A stretch of 64,000 nucleotides of DNA, taken from positions 310,001-374,000 of the forward strand of contig NZ_VJYI01000006.1 in the NCBI RefSeq assembly GCF_008065375.1, given 5' to 3'. Positions 23,762 to 31,388 of the stretch are shown one piece after another (the stretch's first letter is position 1; the number at the start of each line of letters is the position of its first letter). Under the pieces are notes generated by a model. The model made no database searches, had not been told where the DNA came from, and saw nothing but the letters and a program-made list of their open reading frames with translations. This DNA comes from Nonomuraea sp. SYSU D8015. GTDB lineage: Bacteria > Actinomycetota > Actinomycetes > Streptosporangiales > Streptosporangiaceae. The position numbers were made by a program, and so were the translations under genes.

Positions 23762-23896
23762 GCTGCTTGATCCTCCCACTTGGGCGCGGCGCTGCGATAG
23801 GGGCGCAGTCAGTACGATGCCCGGCCGTCACCGTTCGTAGTCACCGGTTATCGGCCCCCATACGCGGGGAAGAGGCGTGCAAGGGGAGGGAGTGAG

Positions 23897-24166
23897 ATGG
23901 ATGCGAACGGGCTCGAGGAGTTGCCGGCGCACGAGTTGCACGATCGGGCGGTGCGATACGCCGTGCGTCACGGCGATCTGGGGTTCCTGTGGGACCTGTT
24001 GAAGGTGATCCCGGCCGCCGAGGCCGCCACCGGTCACGAGACCGACGCCGACCTCACCAGGGTGTCCGCTCTGCTGAGCGACGCCATCGCGGCCGGGGAA
24101 GGCGATCTGGGGGAGGCGCTGCGCCCGGTCTATATCGAGTACCTGCGCAAACACCCCGACGCCTAG
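23897..24166 (+). CDS. Small conserved hypothetical protein, 89 aa
   Basis: An acidic, helical soluble protein (LEELPAHELHDRAVRYAVRHGDLGFLWDLL start; ends YLRKHPDA). I recognise no domain or catalytic motif. A strong ribosome site (GGGAGGGAG) precedes ATG 23897 and third-position GC is high, so it is a real gene. Its stop TAG overlaps the stop of the convergent ApbE gene in the four bases CTAG (24163-24166). Confidence 0.75.
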   Translation: MDANGLEELPAHELHDRAVRYAVRHGDLGFLWDLLKVIPAAEAATGHETDADLTRVSALLSDAIAAGEGDLGEALRPVYIEYLRKHPDA

Positions 24167-24957
24167 CCGGCGAGCCGGGCCTCGGCGCCGCTGTACTCGA
24201 TGAAGCCGGGCGTGCTCACCTCCTGGCCGTCGCGCCCGACGATCATGGTCTGGTACGGGCCGGACTCGGCCAGGTCGGCGGCGAAGCGGCGGGCCAGGAT
24301 CGGGCCCATGGCGTAGATGGCGGTGGCGTACGCGTCGGCCAGGCCGAGGTCGGGGCCGATCACCGTGACGAAGCTGAGGCCGTCCTGCACCCGGCCCGTG
24401 CGCGGGTTGACGATGGGGGCGGCGCCCGAGGTGGCGATGCCGAGGTCGTTGGCGAAGACGACCTTGCGGACCACGTCCTTGCGCGGGTCCCTGATACCGA
24501 TGCGCCAGCGCTTTCCGGGGGCGGCCGAGCCGCGTACCCGGATGTCGTTGCCCGCGGTGATCCGGTGGTCGACCGCGCCTGCCTGGGACAGGGCACGTGA
24601 CAGGCGCTCCAGCGCCCATCCCTTGATGTAGCCGGACGGGTCGATGACGCCGTCGCGGCGGGCCTCGAACCAGCCGCCCGTGGCCTCACTGAGCTCGTCG
24701 CAGCGGTGCAGGACCTCGATGAGCTCCGGGATCTGCCTGATCGTCTGGCCGCGGTTGAGCCGGCCGATCTGGCTGTCCTCTTTGGCGGGGCTGAAGGTGT
24801 CGGCCACCCATCTCAGCCACGAGAACGCGTCTTCCAGCAGGGGCGTCAGCTCACGGACGGGGAGAGCCGTCCGGATGTCAACAGTAACCGGCATGCCCGA
24901 GATCATTTCGAGTCGACGCGTTCCAGGGAAAAGAGCGGTTCTGGGGAAACTCGTCAC
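24163..24957 (-). CDS. apbE: FAD:protein FMN transferase (ApbE family)
   Basis: This enzyme attaches FMN through a phosphodiester bond to a Thr/Ser of partner flavoproteins. Family features are visible: GMPVTVDIR near residue 21, the core IDPSGYIKGWALERL, the SGAAPIVNPRTG nucleotide region and the C-terminal ADAYATAIYAMGP with Mg-binding Asp and Thr. It is 264 residues from GTG 24957, which has AAGGAGG upstream; it has no lipobox, so it probably acts in the cytosol. It follows a membrane protein with a partial reductase domain by 50 bp, suggesting a shared electron-transfer role. No FMN-binding-domain substrate is adjacent. Confidence 0.88.
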   Translation of the reverse strand: MTSFPRTALFPGTRRLEMISGMPVTVDIRTALPVRELTPLLEDAFSWLRWVADTFSPAKEDSQIGRLNRGQTIRQIPELIEVLHRCDELSEATGGWFEARRDGVIDPSGYIKGWALERLSRALSQAGAVDHRITAGNDIRVRGSAAPGKRWRIGIRDPRKDVVRKVVFANDLGIATSGAAPIVNPRTGRVQDGLSFVTVIGPDLGLADAYATAIYAMGPILARRFAADLAESGPYQTMIVGRDGQEVSTPGFIEYSGAEARLAG

Positions 24958-25007
24958 CTTGCCTCCTTGTCCGCGACCCACCGTCCCAGATGTCGCGTAA
25001 TGTCAGG

Positions 25008-25709
25008 CTAAACTTTTGGTATGGATTTGAAATGAATCTGTGACTTTGGGATGGCGAGTCGTGACAGAGCGCCGCCGACGTACCTCTTGAACTGCCGCGG
25101 ACCGGCCACCACCACGTCGCGCTCGGCGATGTCGGGAATCTCACGTCTCAGGCCGGACGCGCTCACCCGCTCCTTGACCCTCGGGTCGTGCTCCTCGCCC
25201 AGGACGAGGATGAGCCCGTATCTGGCCTCCAGGTCGCGGAGCTCGTCGGTGGCCCGCTCGGCACGGTAGATCGCGACCGTGTCCGCGGCGCCGGCCAGGC
25301 GGGCCCGCAGGGCGGCCGGGTCCAGGCCGGTGGCGATCAGCAGCGAACCCTTGGTCGGGTGGGGGATCTTGTGGCTCCACACCGCCATCACGGCCGCCGT
25401 CGCGTAGGTGACGAGCGCGCCGGCCTGCCAGAGGTTCGTCACGTAAGCGGTCGAGGTGAACTGGTGTGCCACCAGCAGCGCCCCGGCCAGGTAGCCGCCG
25501 AGCCGAAGCTTTTGCCTGGCTTCTTCGGTGCGCAGGTATTCGGCGGCCTTGACGCTGATGAAGCCCAGCGCCACGAGCAGACCCGCGGCCGCGTACGCGG
25601 TCGGCGTCCACGGGTGGCCGAGACCTGGCTGGATGGCGCCGAACTCGGCAACCGCGACACCGCACCAGAAGAGGATGGGACCGTGATTCGCATTCGCCTC
25701 GCTAGCCAT
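25008..25709 (-). CDS. Membrane protein with C-terminal half of a ferredoxin-reductase-like NAD-binding domain
   Basis: A 233-residue protein. Residues about 10-130 give four membrane helices (ILFWCGVAVAEFGAI, AYAAAGLLVALGFISV, GGYLAGALLVAHQF, LVTYATAAVMAVW). The rest reads like the end of actinobacterial FNR/ferric-reductase flavoproteins: VAIYRAE..ELRDLEARYG, IPDIAERDVVVAGPRQFKRYV, then AIPKSQIHFKSI. The FAD-binding barrel and the N-terminal nucleotide loop are absent. It is the first gene of a pair with apbE. It could be a heme or quinone protein anchoring a partner flavoprotein (inference). Start may be ATG 25709 or GTG 25718. Confidence 0.72.
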   Translation of the reverse strand: MASEANANHGPILFWCGVAVAEFGAIQPGLGHPWTPTAYAAAGLLVALGFISVKAAEYLRTEEARQKLRLGGYLAGALLVAHQFTSTAYVTNLWQAGALVTYATAAVMAVWSHKIPHPTKGSLLIATGLDPAALRARLAGAADTVAIYRAERATDELRDLEARYGLILVLGEEHDPRVKERVSASGLRREIPDIAERDVVVAGPRQFKRYVGGALSRLAIPKSQIHFKSIPKV

Positions 25710-25816
25710 GTCGTCCACGATCCTGAGCGAACATTAAAGCTTCCTGAGTACTTCCGAGGAATCTGCTAAGACAGGCCGCCCGCACCGGGAGACGGGCGGG
25801 TGGATAGGGTCCTGAC

Positions 25817-26206
25817 ATGGCTGATGTGCGGGTTGAGCGGACTGATGACGGCGGATTCCGGGCGGTGAACGCCCGTGGGGCCGAGGTGCGGATGGGCGGT
25901 CAGGAGGACGGCGTGTTCACGCCGGTGGAGTTGCTGCTGGCCGCGCTGGGCGGGTGCAACATCGTGACCGTCGAGCCGCTGACCGCCAAGCGGGGGCACC
26001 GGCTGGTCAGGCTGGCCATGACGGTCGAGGCGGAGAAGGTCGAGCCGAACAAGCTGGGCCCGGTGACGATCACCTACGACGTGGAGCTGCCGTCGGAGGA
26101 GGCCGGCGAGGTGTTCCGCGCGGTGGCCGGGCGGGTGCACGAGAAGTACTGCACGGTGGGGCGGTCCCTGGAGGAGGGAACTGAGGTTCGGTTGAAGCTT
26201 CCGTAG
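25817..26206 (+). CDS. OsmC family protein
   Basis: A 129-residue thiol peroxidase-type protein. The two reactive cysteines of the family are in place: Cys47 (AALGGCNIVTVE) and Cys112 (EKYCTVGRSLEEG). OsmC/Ohr proteins reduce organic hydroperoxides with help of thiols. It is a single gene; the upstream neighbour is divergent (25709) and about 100 bp away. GATAGGG is a weak ribosome site for ATG 25817. A structured RNA lies downstream on the other strand. Confidence 0.85.
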   Translation: MADVRVERTDDGGFRAVNARGAEVRMGGQEDGVFTPVELLLAALGGCNIVTVEPLTAKRGHRLVRLAMTVEAEKVEPNKLGPVTITYDVELPSEEAGEVFRAVAGRVHEKYCTVGRSLEEGTEVRLKLP

Positions 26207-26349
26207 TCGGATTAAACAGATATTCGACCCCGTTATGACGCGACCGTTGCATTCGTCTCGGTAGCGTTGTACCAGGTCAGGAGCTCAGGCGACTGACCGA
26301 GGGCCTTCACCGAAGCGGACGCGGAGGGGGACCGCGAGCCGCTAGTGCG

Positions 26350-26440
26350 GGACCGCCGACGTTTTTGGGGGAAAGCGTCGGCCTGGACCGCCAACGATCG
26401 GGCCGGGCAGCTTTGGGGGAACTGCCCGGCCCGATCCATG
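26350..26440 (-). ncRNA. 6C-like small RNA (two stem-loops with C-rich loops)
   Basis: Two strong hairpins stand in tandem. The first in minus-strand order pairs 26422-26436 with 26396-26410 over 15 bp. The second pairs GCCGACG with CGTCGGC (26376-26382 with 26355-26361), 7 bp plus possible A-U pairs. On the minus strand the loops read TTCCCCCAAAG and CTTTCCCCCAAAAA. Two adjacent hairpins with runs of C in the loops are the definition of the actinobacterial 6C RNA (B11 in mycobacteria); here each run is C5 rather than at least C6. Orientation rests on that match. Known 6C RNAs regulate messages through the C-rich loops. Confidence 0.55.
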
Positions 26441-26456
26441 CGTAAGCTCCGTTTCT

Positions 26457-27383
26457 GTGAAAAAGGTTCTCATCGATTGCGACCCCGGCATCGACGACGC
26501 GCTCGCCCTGGCCCTCGCCGCCGGGTCACAGGACGCCCTGGACGTGGTGGGCGTCACCACGGTGGGCGGCAACGTCGACCTCCCCCTGACCACGGCGAAC
26601 GCACTGGCGCTCAGGGAGTTCCTCGACCTCGGGGACGTGCCTGTCACCCCGGGGAGCGCGGGCGCCCTGCTCCGGCACACGGTACGGGCCGATCACGTGC
26701 ACGGGGCCACCGGGCTCGGCGGCGTGGTGCTGCCCGCGCCGGAGCGCGGCGTCTCCGAGGGGCACGCGGTCGACTTCATCGTGGATTCGCTGCGGGCCGC
26801 GCCGGGTGAGATCACCCTGGTGGCCGTGGGGCCGCTGACGAACCTCGCCCTCGCCGTACGCAAGGAGCCCCGCGTCGTCGAGTGGGCCCGCGACCTGGTC
26901 ATCATGGGCGGCTCCTACACGCGCGGCAACCACAACCCGGCCGCCGAGTTCAACATGCTGGCCGACCCGGAGGCGGCCGCGATCGTCTTCGAGGCCGGGT
27001 GGACGGTCAAGATGATGGGCCTCGACGTGACGTTGTCCGCCGTTGTGACGTCGAGCGTGCTGGACCGGATGTGGCCGCTCGGCAGGCTCGCGGACCTGCT
27101 GGTGCCGGCCGCGCAGTCGTACAAGCCGGTGACGGCCGACGACGGGCCGGCCATCCACGACGCGTGCGCGGTGGCGTACGTGCTGGATCCATCCCTCTTC
27201 ACCTGCGTCCCCGCCGTGGTGAACGTGGAGACGGCGGGCCTCTACACGCGGGGGATGACCGTGACGGACTTCGAGGTCGGCGACCGGCGGGCGAACGCGC
27301 TGGTGGCGACCTCCCTGGACGTGAAGCGGTTCTGGGATCTGGTGATGGCGGCGTACGAGCGGCTGGCCGCCCGGCTCGGCTGA
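26457..27383 (+). CDS. Nucleoside hydrolase (IUNH family)
   Basis: A 308-residue enzyme that splits ribonucleosides into base and ribose for salvage. The calcium/ribose motif DCDPGIDDALAL is at the N terminus, MGGSYTRGNHNPAAEFNMLADPEAA follows in the middle (in part), and the DDGPAIHDACAVAYVLDP segment carries the later metal Asp. Length is normal. The start GTG 26457 has no visible ribosome site. It is transcribed away from the 6C-like RNA, sharing its short promoter region, and toward tRNA-Lys. Confidence 0.9.
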   Translation: MKKVLIDCDPGIDDALALALAAGSQDALDVVGVTTVGGNVDLPLTTANALALREFLDLGDVPVTPGSAGALLRHTVRADHVHGATGLGGVVLPAPERGVSEGHAVDFIVDSLRAAPGEITLVAVGPLTNLALAVRKEPRVVEWARDLVIMGGSYTRGNHNPAAEFNMLADPEAAAIVFEAGWTVKMMGLDVTLSAVVTSSVLDRMWPLGRLADLLVPAAQSYKPVTADDGPAIHDACAVAYVLDPSLFTCVPAVVNVETAGLYTRGMTVTDFEVGDRRANALVATSLDVKRFWDLVMAAYERLAARLG

Positions 27384-27426
27384 TGTGTGCGGGCACTGCT
27401 CGGCGACTGATACAGTTACACCTGTT

Positions 27427-27500
27427 GCGCCGCTAGCTCAGTTGGTCAGAGCAGCTGACTCTTAATCAGCGGGTCCGGGGTTCGAGTCCCTGGCGGCGCA
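27427..27500 (+). tRNA. tRNA-Lys (anticodon CUU)
   Basis: The acceptor stem is GCGCCGC with GCGGCGC, the D-arm contains AGCTCAGTTGGT, and the anticodon arm is GCTGA-CTCTTAA-TCAGC, giving anticodon CTT for lysine AAG codons. The T-arm is GGGGTTCGAGTCCC. The discriminator is A27500, followed by CCC, so CCA is not encoded. It is a single tRNA with its own terminator. Confidence 0.97.
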
Positions 27501-27508
27501 CCCACCGG

Positions 27509-27534
27509 AAACCGCCTGGTCCGCCAGGCGGTTT
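27509..27534. terminator. Terminator after tRNA-Lys
   Basis: AAACCGCCTGG (27509-27519) pairs with CCAGGCGGTTT (27524-27534), 11 bp around TCCG, nine bases after the tRNA. A and T at the stem ends make it able to work in both directions, also for the minus-strand operon that ends at 27551. Confidence 0.85.
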
Positions 27535-27550
27535 CGCTGTTTCCCGGAGG

Positions 27551-28369
27551 TCAATCCTTCACGGCGCCGCCCAGTCCTGAGACCAGCCGCCGCTGCACCG
27601 CCACGAAGAAGATCAGCACCGGGATCGTCATGAGTGTGGAGGCGGCCATGATGCCGCCCCAGTCGTTCTCGTCCGGCTTGAAGAAGACGAGCAGCGCCGC
27701 GGGCAGGGTCTGGTTGTCCTTGGCGGAGATGATGAAGGTCCTGGCGAAGACGAAGTCGTTCCACGCCGTGATGAAGGAGAAGACGCTGGTGGCCACGAGG
27801 CCGGGTGCCACCAGCGGGAACAGGATGCGCCACAGCACGGTCGCGCGCCCGGCGCCGTCGATCATGGCCGCCTCCTCCAGCGCCTCCGGCACGGCGGCGA
27901 CGAAACCGCGCATCATCCAGATCGCGAACGGCAGCGTGAACGCCAGCTGCACCACCACCAGCGAGCCCAGCGTGTTGAGCAGCCCGAGGTCCCTGACGAC
28001 GAAGAACAGCGGGATGGTCAGCGCCTCCACGGGCACCATCTGCGCGATCAGGAACATGATCAGCACGGTCGTCCTGAGCCGGAAGGCGAACCTGGTCACG
28101 GCCACGGCGGCGAGGAAGGCGACCCCGGCCGAGAGCACGACCACGGTCAGCGCCACGCCCGCGCTGTTGAGCAGGTAACGGCCGAAGCCCTCCCCGGTCA
28201 GCACCCGGACGAAGTTGTCCAGCGTGGGGTGCAGGGTCCACGGCCTGACGTCGAGCGACTGGATCTCGCCGTTCGGCTTGAGCGCCGACAGGACCATCCA
28301 GTAGAGCGGGAACGCGGTCAGGAAGGCGACGACCAGCGCCACGGTGTTGGGCAGGAGGCGTCTTCTCAT
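27551..28369 (-). CDS. Sugar ABC transporter permease (CUT1, MalG type)
   Basis: A 272-residue membrane subunit with six helices and the EAA loop ALEEAAMIDGAGRATVLWRI. Its start overlaps the stop of the partner permease (ATGA at 28366-28369). It is last in the three-gene minus-strand transporter operon, close to a bidirectional terminator. Together with the next two genes it imports the ligand of the 29259-30509 lipoprotein. No ATPase gene is present, as in the importer at 1354-4514. Confidence 0.88.
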   Translation of the reverse strand: MRRRLLPNTVALVVAFLTAFPLYWMVLSALKPNGEIQSLDVRPWTLHPTLDNFVRVLTGEGFGRYLLNSAGVALTVVVLSAGVAFLAAVAVTRFAFRLRTTVLIMFLIAQMVPVEALTIPLFFVVRDLGLLNTLGSLVVVQLAFTLPFAIWMMRGFVAAVPEALEEAAMIDGAGRATVLWRILFPLVAPGLVATSVFSFITAWNDFVFARTFIISAKDNQTLPAALLVFFKPDENDWGGIMAASTLMTIPVLIFFVAVQRRLVSGLGGAVKD

Positions 28370-29262
28370 AGTTTCTCCCCGCTGCGGTAGAGCGCGCGGA
28401 TGTACAGCAGCGTGATCGCCAGCAGGATGAGCGTCATGACGACGGCGATGGCCGAGCCGAGGCCGTATTCCGAGGAGCCGAAGGCGGTCTGGTAGGCGTA
28501 CACGTTGAGCACGGTGTTCTGCCCGGCGACGCCGCCGCCGTTGGTCATCACGTAGATCTGCGTGAACACCTTGAAGTCCCAGATCACCGACTGGATGACG
28601 ACGATGGTGATCAGCGGCCGCAGCATCGGCACGATGATCTTCCAGAACGAGCCCCAGGCCGAGGCCCCGTCGAGCGCCGCCGCCTCCAGCACCGACGCCG
28701 GGATGGCCTGGATGCCGGCGTAGAGCGTCACCATGACCAGCGGGAACGAGTGCCACACGATGGTGGCGCCGACCACTCCGAACGTGACCCAGCGGTCGTA
28801 GAACCAGTTGAACCCGTCCAGCCCGAGCACCTGGTTGACCAGCCCGAGATCCGCGTCGAACAGGAACATCCACACGGTCGAGCCTGTCATCGCCGGCGCT
28901 GCCCACGCCCCCAGCGCGGCCAGCGACAACGTCGTCCTCGGCACCGGGCTCACTCTGGTCATCAGCACGGCCAGCGCCGCGCCCACGGCCAGGGTGGCGG
29001 CCACGAGCGCGGCCGCGAATCCCACGGTCTGCGCCAGCACCTCCCAGAACCGGGCGTCCCCGAGCAGCGTCGCGTAGTTGCCGAACCCGACGAACGTGCT
29101 CGGCTGCCCGCCGCTGACCTGGGCCTGCCGGTAGTCGAAGACCGACAGCAGGCCCAGCATGTACACCGGGTAGCCGAACATGGGCACGAGCACGGCCGCC
29201 GCGGGCAGCAGGTAGAGCCAGGGCCGCGCCTTCGTACGGCGCCTGACGAGGACAGCGGTCAC
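28366..29262 (-). CDS. Sugar ABC transporter permease (CUT1, MalF type)
   Basis: A 298-residue permease with a Lys/Arg-rich N terminus, about six membrane helices and the EAA loop SVLEAAALDGASAWGSFWKI. GTG 29262 overlaps the binding-protein stop as GTGA and its own stop overlaps the next permease, so the operon is tightly coupled. It is the channel partner of the 27551-28369 protein. Confidence 0.88.
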   Translation of the reverse strand: MTAVLVRRRTKARPWLYLLPAAAVLVPMFGYPVYMLGLLSVFDYRQAQVSGGQPSTFVGFGNYATLLGDARFWEVLAQTVGFAAALVAATLAVGAALAVLMTRVSPVPRTTLSLAALGAWAAPAMTGSTVWMFLFDADLGLVNQVLGLDGFNWFYDRWVTFGVVGATIVWHSFPLVMVTLYAGIQAIPASVLEAAALDGASAWGSFWKIIVPMLRPLITIVVIQSVIWDFKVFTQIYVMTNGGGVAGQNTVLNVYAYQTAFGSSEYGLGSAIAVVMTLILLAITLLYIRALYRSGEKL

Positions 29263-30509
29263 GAGCGTCCGAAGGCCGCCTTGACGGCCGCGGCCGCCTC
29301 GGTCGTGGCCTCCTCCACGGTGGCCTGGCCGGTGGCGATCTTCTGCAGCATCGTCGGGATGACCTTGCCGTTGTCGATCTTCACCCAGGCGGGGTCGATC
29401 GGCACGAACTTCGTCCCCTTGGGGACCGTGTCCAGAAACGGCTTGAGGAACGGATCCTTGGCCGCGACCTCCTCGCGCGCCGAGGTCAGCGTCGGCAGGT
29501 TGCCCATGGCCTCGTACATCTTCATCTGGTACGCCTTGCCGCCCAGCAGCTTCACGAAGTCCACGGCGAGCGTGCGGTGCCTGGCGTTCTTCATGACGCC
29601 GAGGTTGTTGCCCCCGGCGAAGGCCGGAGCGATGGAGCCCTCGGCCGAGCCGGGCAGCGGCACCACCGCGTACTTGCCGGCCGCCGCGCCCGCGTCCATC
29701 GCGGAGCGGTTGAAGTTGCCCCCGATGCCCATCGCCGCCTTGCCGCTGGCGAACAGCTCGACCGTCTTGCCGCCGGTGAGCGACACGCACGCCTGCGGCG
29801 GGCAGATCTCCTCGGTCAGCAGGTCGGTGTACGCCTTGACGCCCTTGCGCGACTCGGGCGAGTCCAGCGAGGTGATGTCACCGCCGGCGTCCCAGACGAA
29901 GGGCAGGGCGCCGAAGGTGTTCTCACCGCCGACGGCCATGCCGTAAAGGTCGGGCTTCTTCTTGCGGATCGTGCGGGCGGTCTCCGTCAGCTCGCCGATC
30001 GAGGCCGGCGGTTTGAGTCCGAGCTCGTCGAAGACGTCGGTGCGGTAGTAGAGGGCGCGGACGCCGATGAACCACGGCAGGCCGTACTGCTTGCCGTCCA
30101 CCGCGGCCGACTTGAGGAGGTCGGGCGTCATGTCCTGACCCTGCAGGTCGGCGGTGAGATCGGCGAAGCCGCCCGCGGCCGCGTACTCGGCGAGGTCGGT
30201 GTTGCCGTACTCGGCGACGTCGGGCGAGCTCGCCGGGTCGTTGAAGGCGCCCTTGAACTTCTCGTGCCGGGCCGGCGTGGTCGGGATGTAGGTCACCTCG
30301 ACCGTCACGTCGGCGTGCGCGGCGGTGAACTCCTTGATCGCCTCGTTGACGACCTTCTCCTTCGGGGCGCGGTTGGGCTCGTCGAAGAGCCACACGCGCA
30401 GCGTTCCGGTCTTCTCGTCGGCGCCTCCTCCCGCTGGGGCGGTCGAGGGAGCGCAGGCGGCCAGCGCGAGCAATGCTGTCCCGGCCGCAGTCAAGTAAAG
30501 AAACTTCAC
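29259..30509 (-). CDS. Sugar ABC transporter substrate-binding lipoprotein (CUT1)
   Basis: A 416-residue extracellular binding protein. The signal VKFLYLTAAGTALLALAAC ends in the lipobox LAAC, with acylated Cys near residue 19. Family 1 features follow (LRVWLFDEPNRAP; LPWFIGVRALYYRTDVFDELG; FASGKAAMGIGGNF). I prefer GTG 30509 because AGGAGG lies six bases upstream; the ATG at 30533 would precede that ribosome site. It is divergent from an IclR regulator gene followed by a KDG-type kinase. That suggests the imported sugar is a uronate derivative or a related sugar acid (inference). Confidence 0.87.
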   Translation of the reverse strand: MKFLYLTAAGTALLALAACAPSTAPAGGGADEKTGTLRVWLFDEPNRAPKEKVVNEAIKEFTAAHADVTVEVTYIPTTPARHEKFKGAFNDPASSPDVAEYGNTDLAEYAAAGGFADLTADLQGQDMTPDLLKSAAVDGKQYGLPWFIGVRALYYRTDVFDELGLKPPASIGELTETARTIRKKKPDLYGMAVGGENTFGALPFVWDAGGDITSLDSPESRKGVKAYTDLLTEEICPPQACVSLTGGKTVELFASGKAAMGIGGNFNRSAMDAGAAAGKYAVVPLPGSAEGSIAPAFAGGNNLGVMKNARHRTLAVDFVKLLGGKAYQMKMYEAMGNLPTLTSAREEVAAKDPFLKPFLDTVPKGTKFVPIDPAWVKIDNGKVIPTMLQKIATGQATVEEATTEAAAAVKAAFGRS

Positions 30510-30620
30510 TGTAAACCTCCTGGCCGCAGACATTAGGAAGCCGTCCAAGCGGGCGGGAAGGTTCGTAAATGGTTGTTCTGCACAGCAAAATGCCGTGTTG
30601 CATACGCGTTTCGTCACGGT

Positions 30621-31388
30621 ATGTTGGCCCTCGTGCCCGATCGCAACCAGTCCACCTCGCTCAGGCGGGCGCTGGCCGTGCTCGACCACGTACGCGAGCG
30701 CCCCGGCCTGTCGCTCACCCAGCTGGCCGAGGCGGCAGGGCTGCCCAAGAGCACCGTGCTGCGGCTGACGGCGCCGCTCCTCGAGACCAAGCTGCTCGAA
30801 CGCGACCGCAGGACGGGGGCGTACCGGCTGGGTCACGGCACGCTGCGGCTCGGCCAGGCGTACCTCGCCACACTCGACCTGCGCGCGGTGGCGGCCGAGG
30901 AGTCGCACCGGCTGATGAGCGAGGTGCGCGAGACCGTCCACCTGGTCGTGTACGACCCGCCGCACGTCGTCTACATCGACAAGGTGGAGAACGACGCCAA
31001 CGTCCGCATGGCCTCGCGCATCGGCAGCCGCGGCCCCGTCCACTCCACCGCGGTCGGCAAGGCCATCCTGGCCTGGCAGCCCGACGACGCCGTGGCGGAG
31101 CTGACGCTCGAACCCAGGACCAAGCACACGATCATCGACCACGACCGGCTCCGCGCCGAGCTGGCGCACATCAGGCGCCGCGGCTACGCCGTGGACGACC
31201 GCGAGAACGAACCGGAAGTGCGCTGCGTGGCAGCGCCGATCTTCAACCACAACGACGCGGTCGCCGCCGCCATCTCCGTCTCCGGCCTCACCTCGCGGAT
31301 CACCGCCGCGCGGGTGCGCGAGCTGGGGCCGCTGGTGGCCGGGGCGGCGGCGCGGATCTCGAGAAAGCTGGGTAGCCCCAACCGATGA
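30621..31388 (+). CDS. IclR-family transcriptional regulator
   Basis: A 255-residue regulator: winged helix at residues about 10-70 (LSLTQLAEAAGLPKSTVLRLT) and an IclR effector domain (TVHLVVYDPPHVVYIDKVE; STAVGKAILAW; GYAVDDRENEPEVRCVAAPIFN). Start is ATG 30621 or GTG 30633, without a good ribosome site. The divergent gap to the transporter operon (30510-30620) holds an imperfect dyad around TGCACAGCAAAATGCCGTGTTGCA in part, which may be its operator. It overlaps the sugar kinase gene by four bases (ATGA). It probably controls both the kinase and the importer. Confidence 0.9.
   Translation: MLALVPDRNQSTSLRRALAVLDHVRERPGLSLTQLAEAAGLPKSTVLRLTAPLLETKLLERDRRTGAYRLGHGTLRLGQAYLATLDLRAVAAEESHRLMSEVRETVHLVVYDPPHVVYIDKVENDANVRMASRIGSRGPVHSTAVGKAILAWQPDDAVAELTLEPRTKHTIIDHDRLRAELAHIRRRGYAVDDRENEPEVRCVAAPIFNHNDAVAAAISVSGLTSRITAARVRELGPLVAGAAARISRKLGSPNR

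Noticed and set aside
24995..25020. Possible second iron box (AGGCTAA with flanks) between apbE and the membrane reductase gene
   Set aside because: Only the central seven bases match well; the outer arms do not fit the DtxR/IdeR consensus.
26233..26439. Minus-strand open frame of 68 codons with GGAG upstream of its ATG
   Set aside because: It runs straight through both hairpins of the 6C-like RNA, its composition is poor for a protein (Arg/Ser-rich, mixed third positions), and the RNA structure explains the sequence better.
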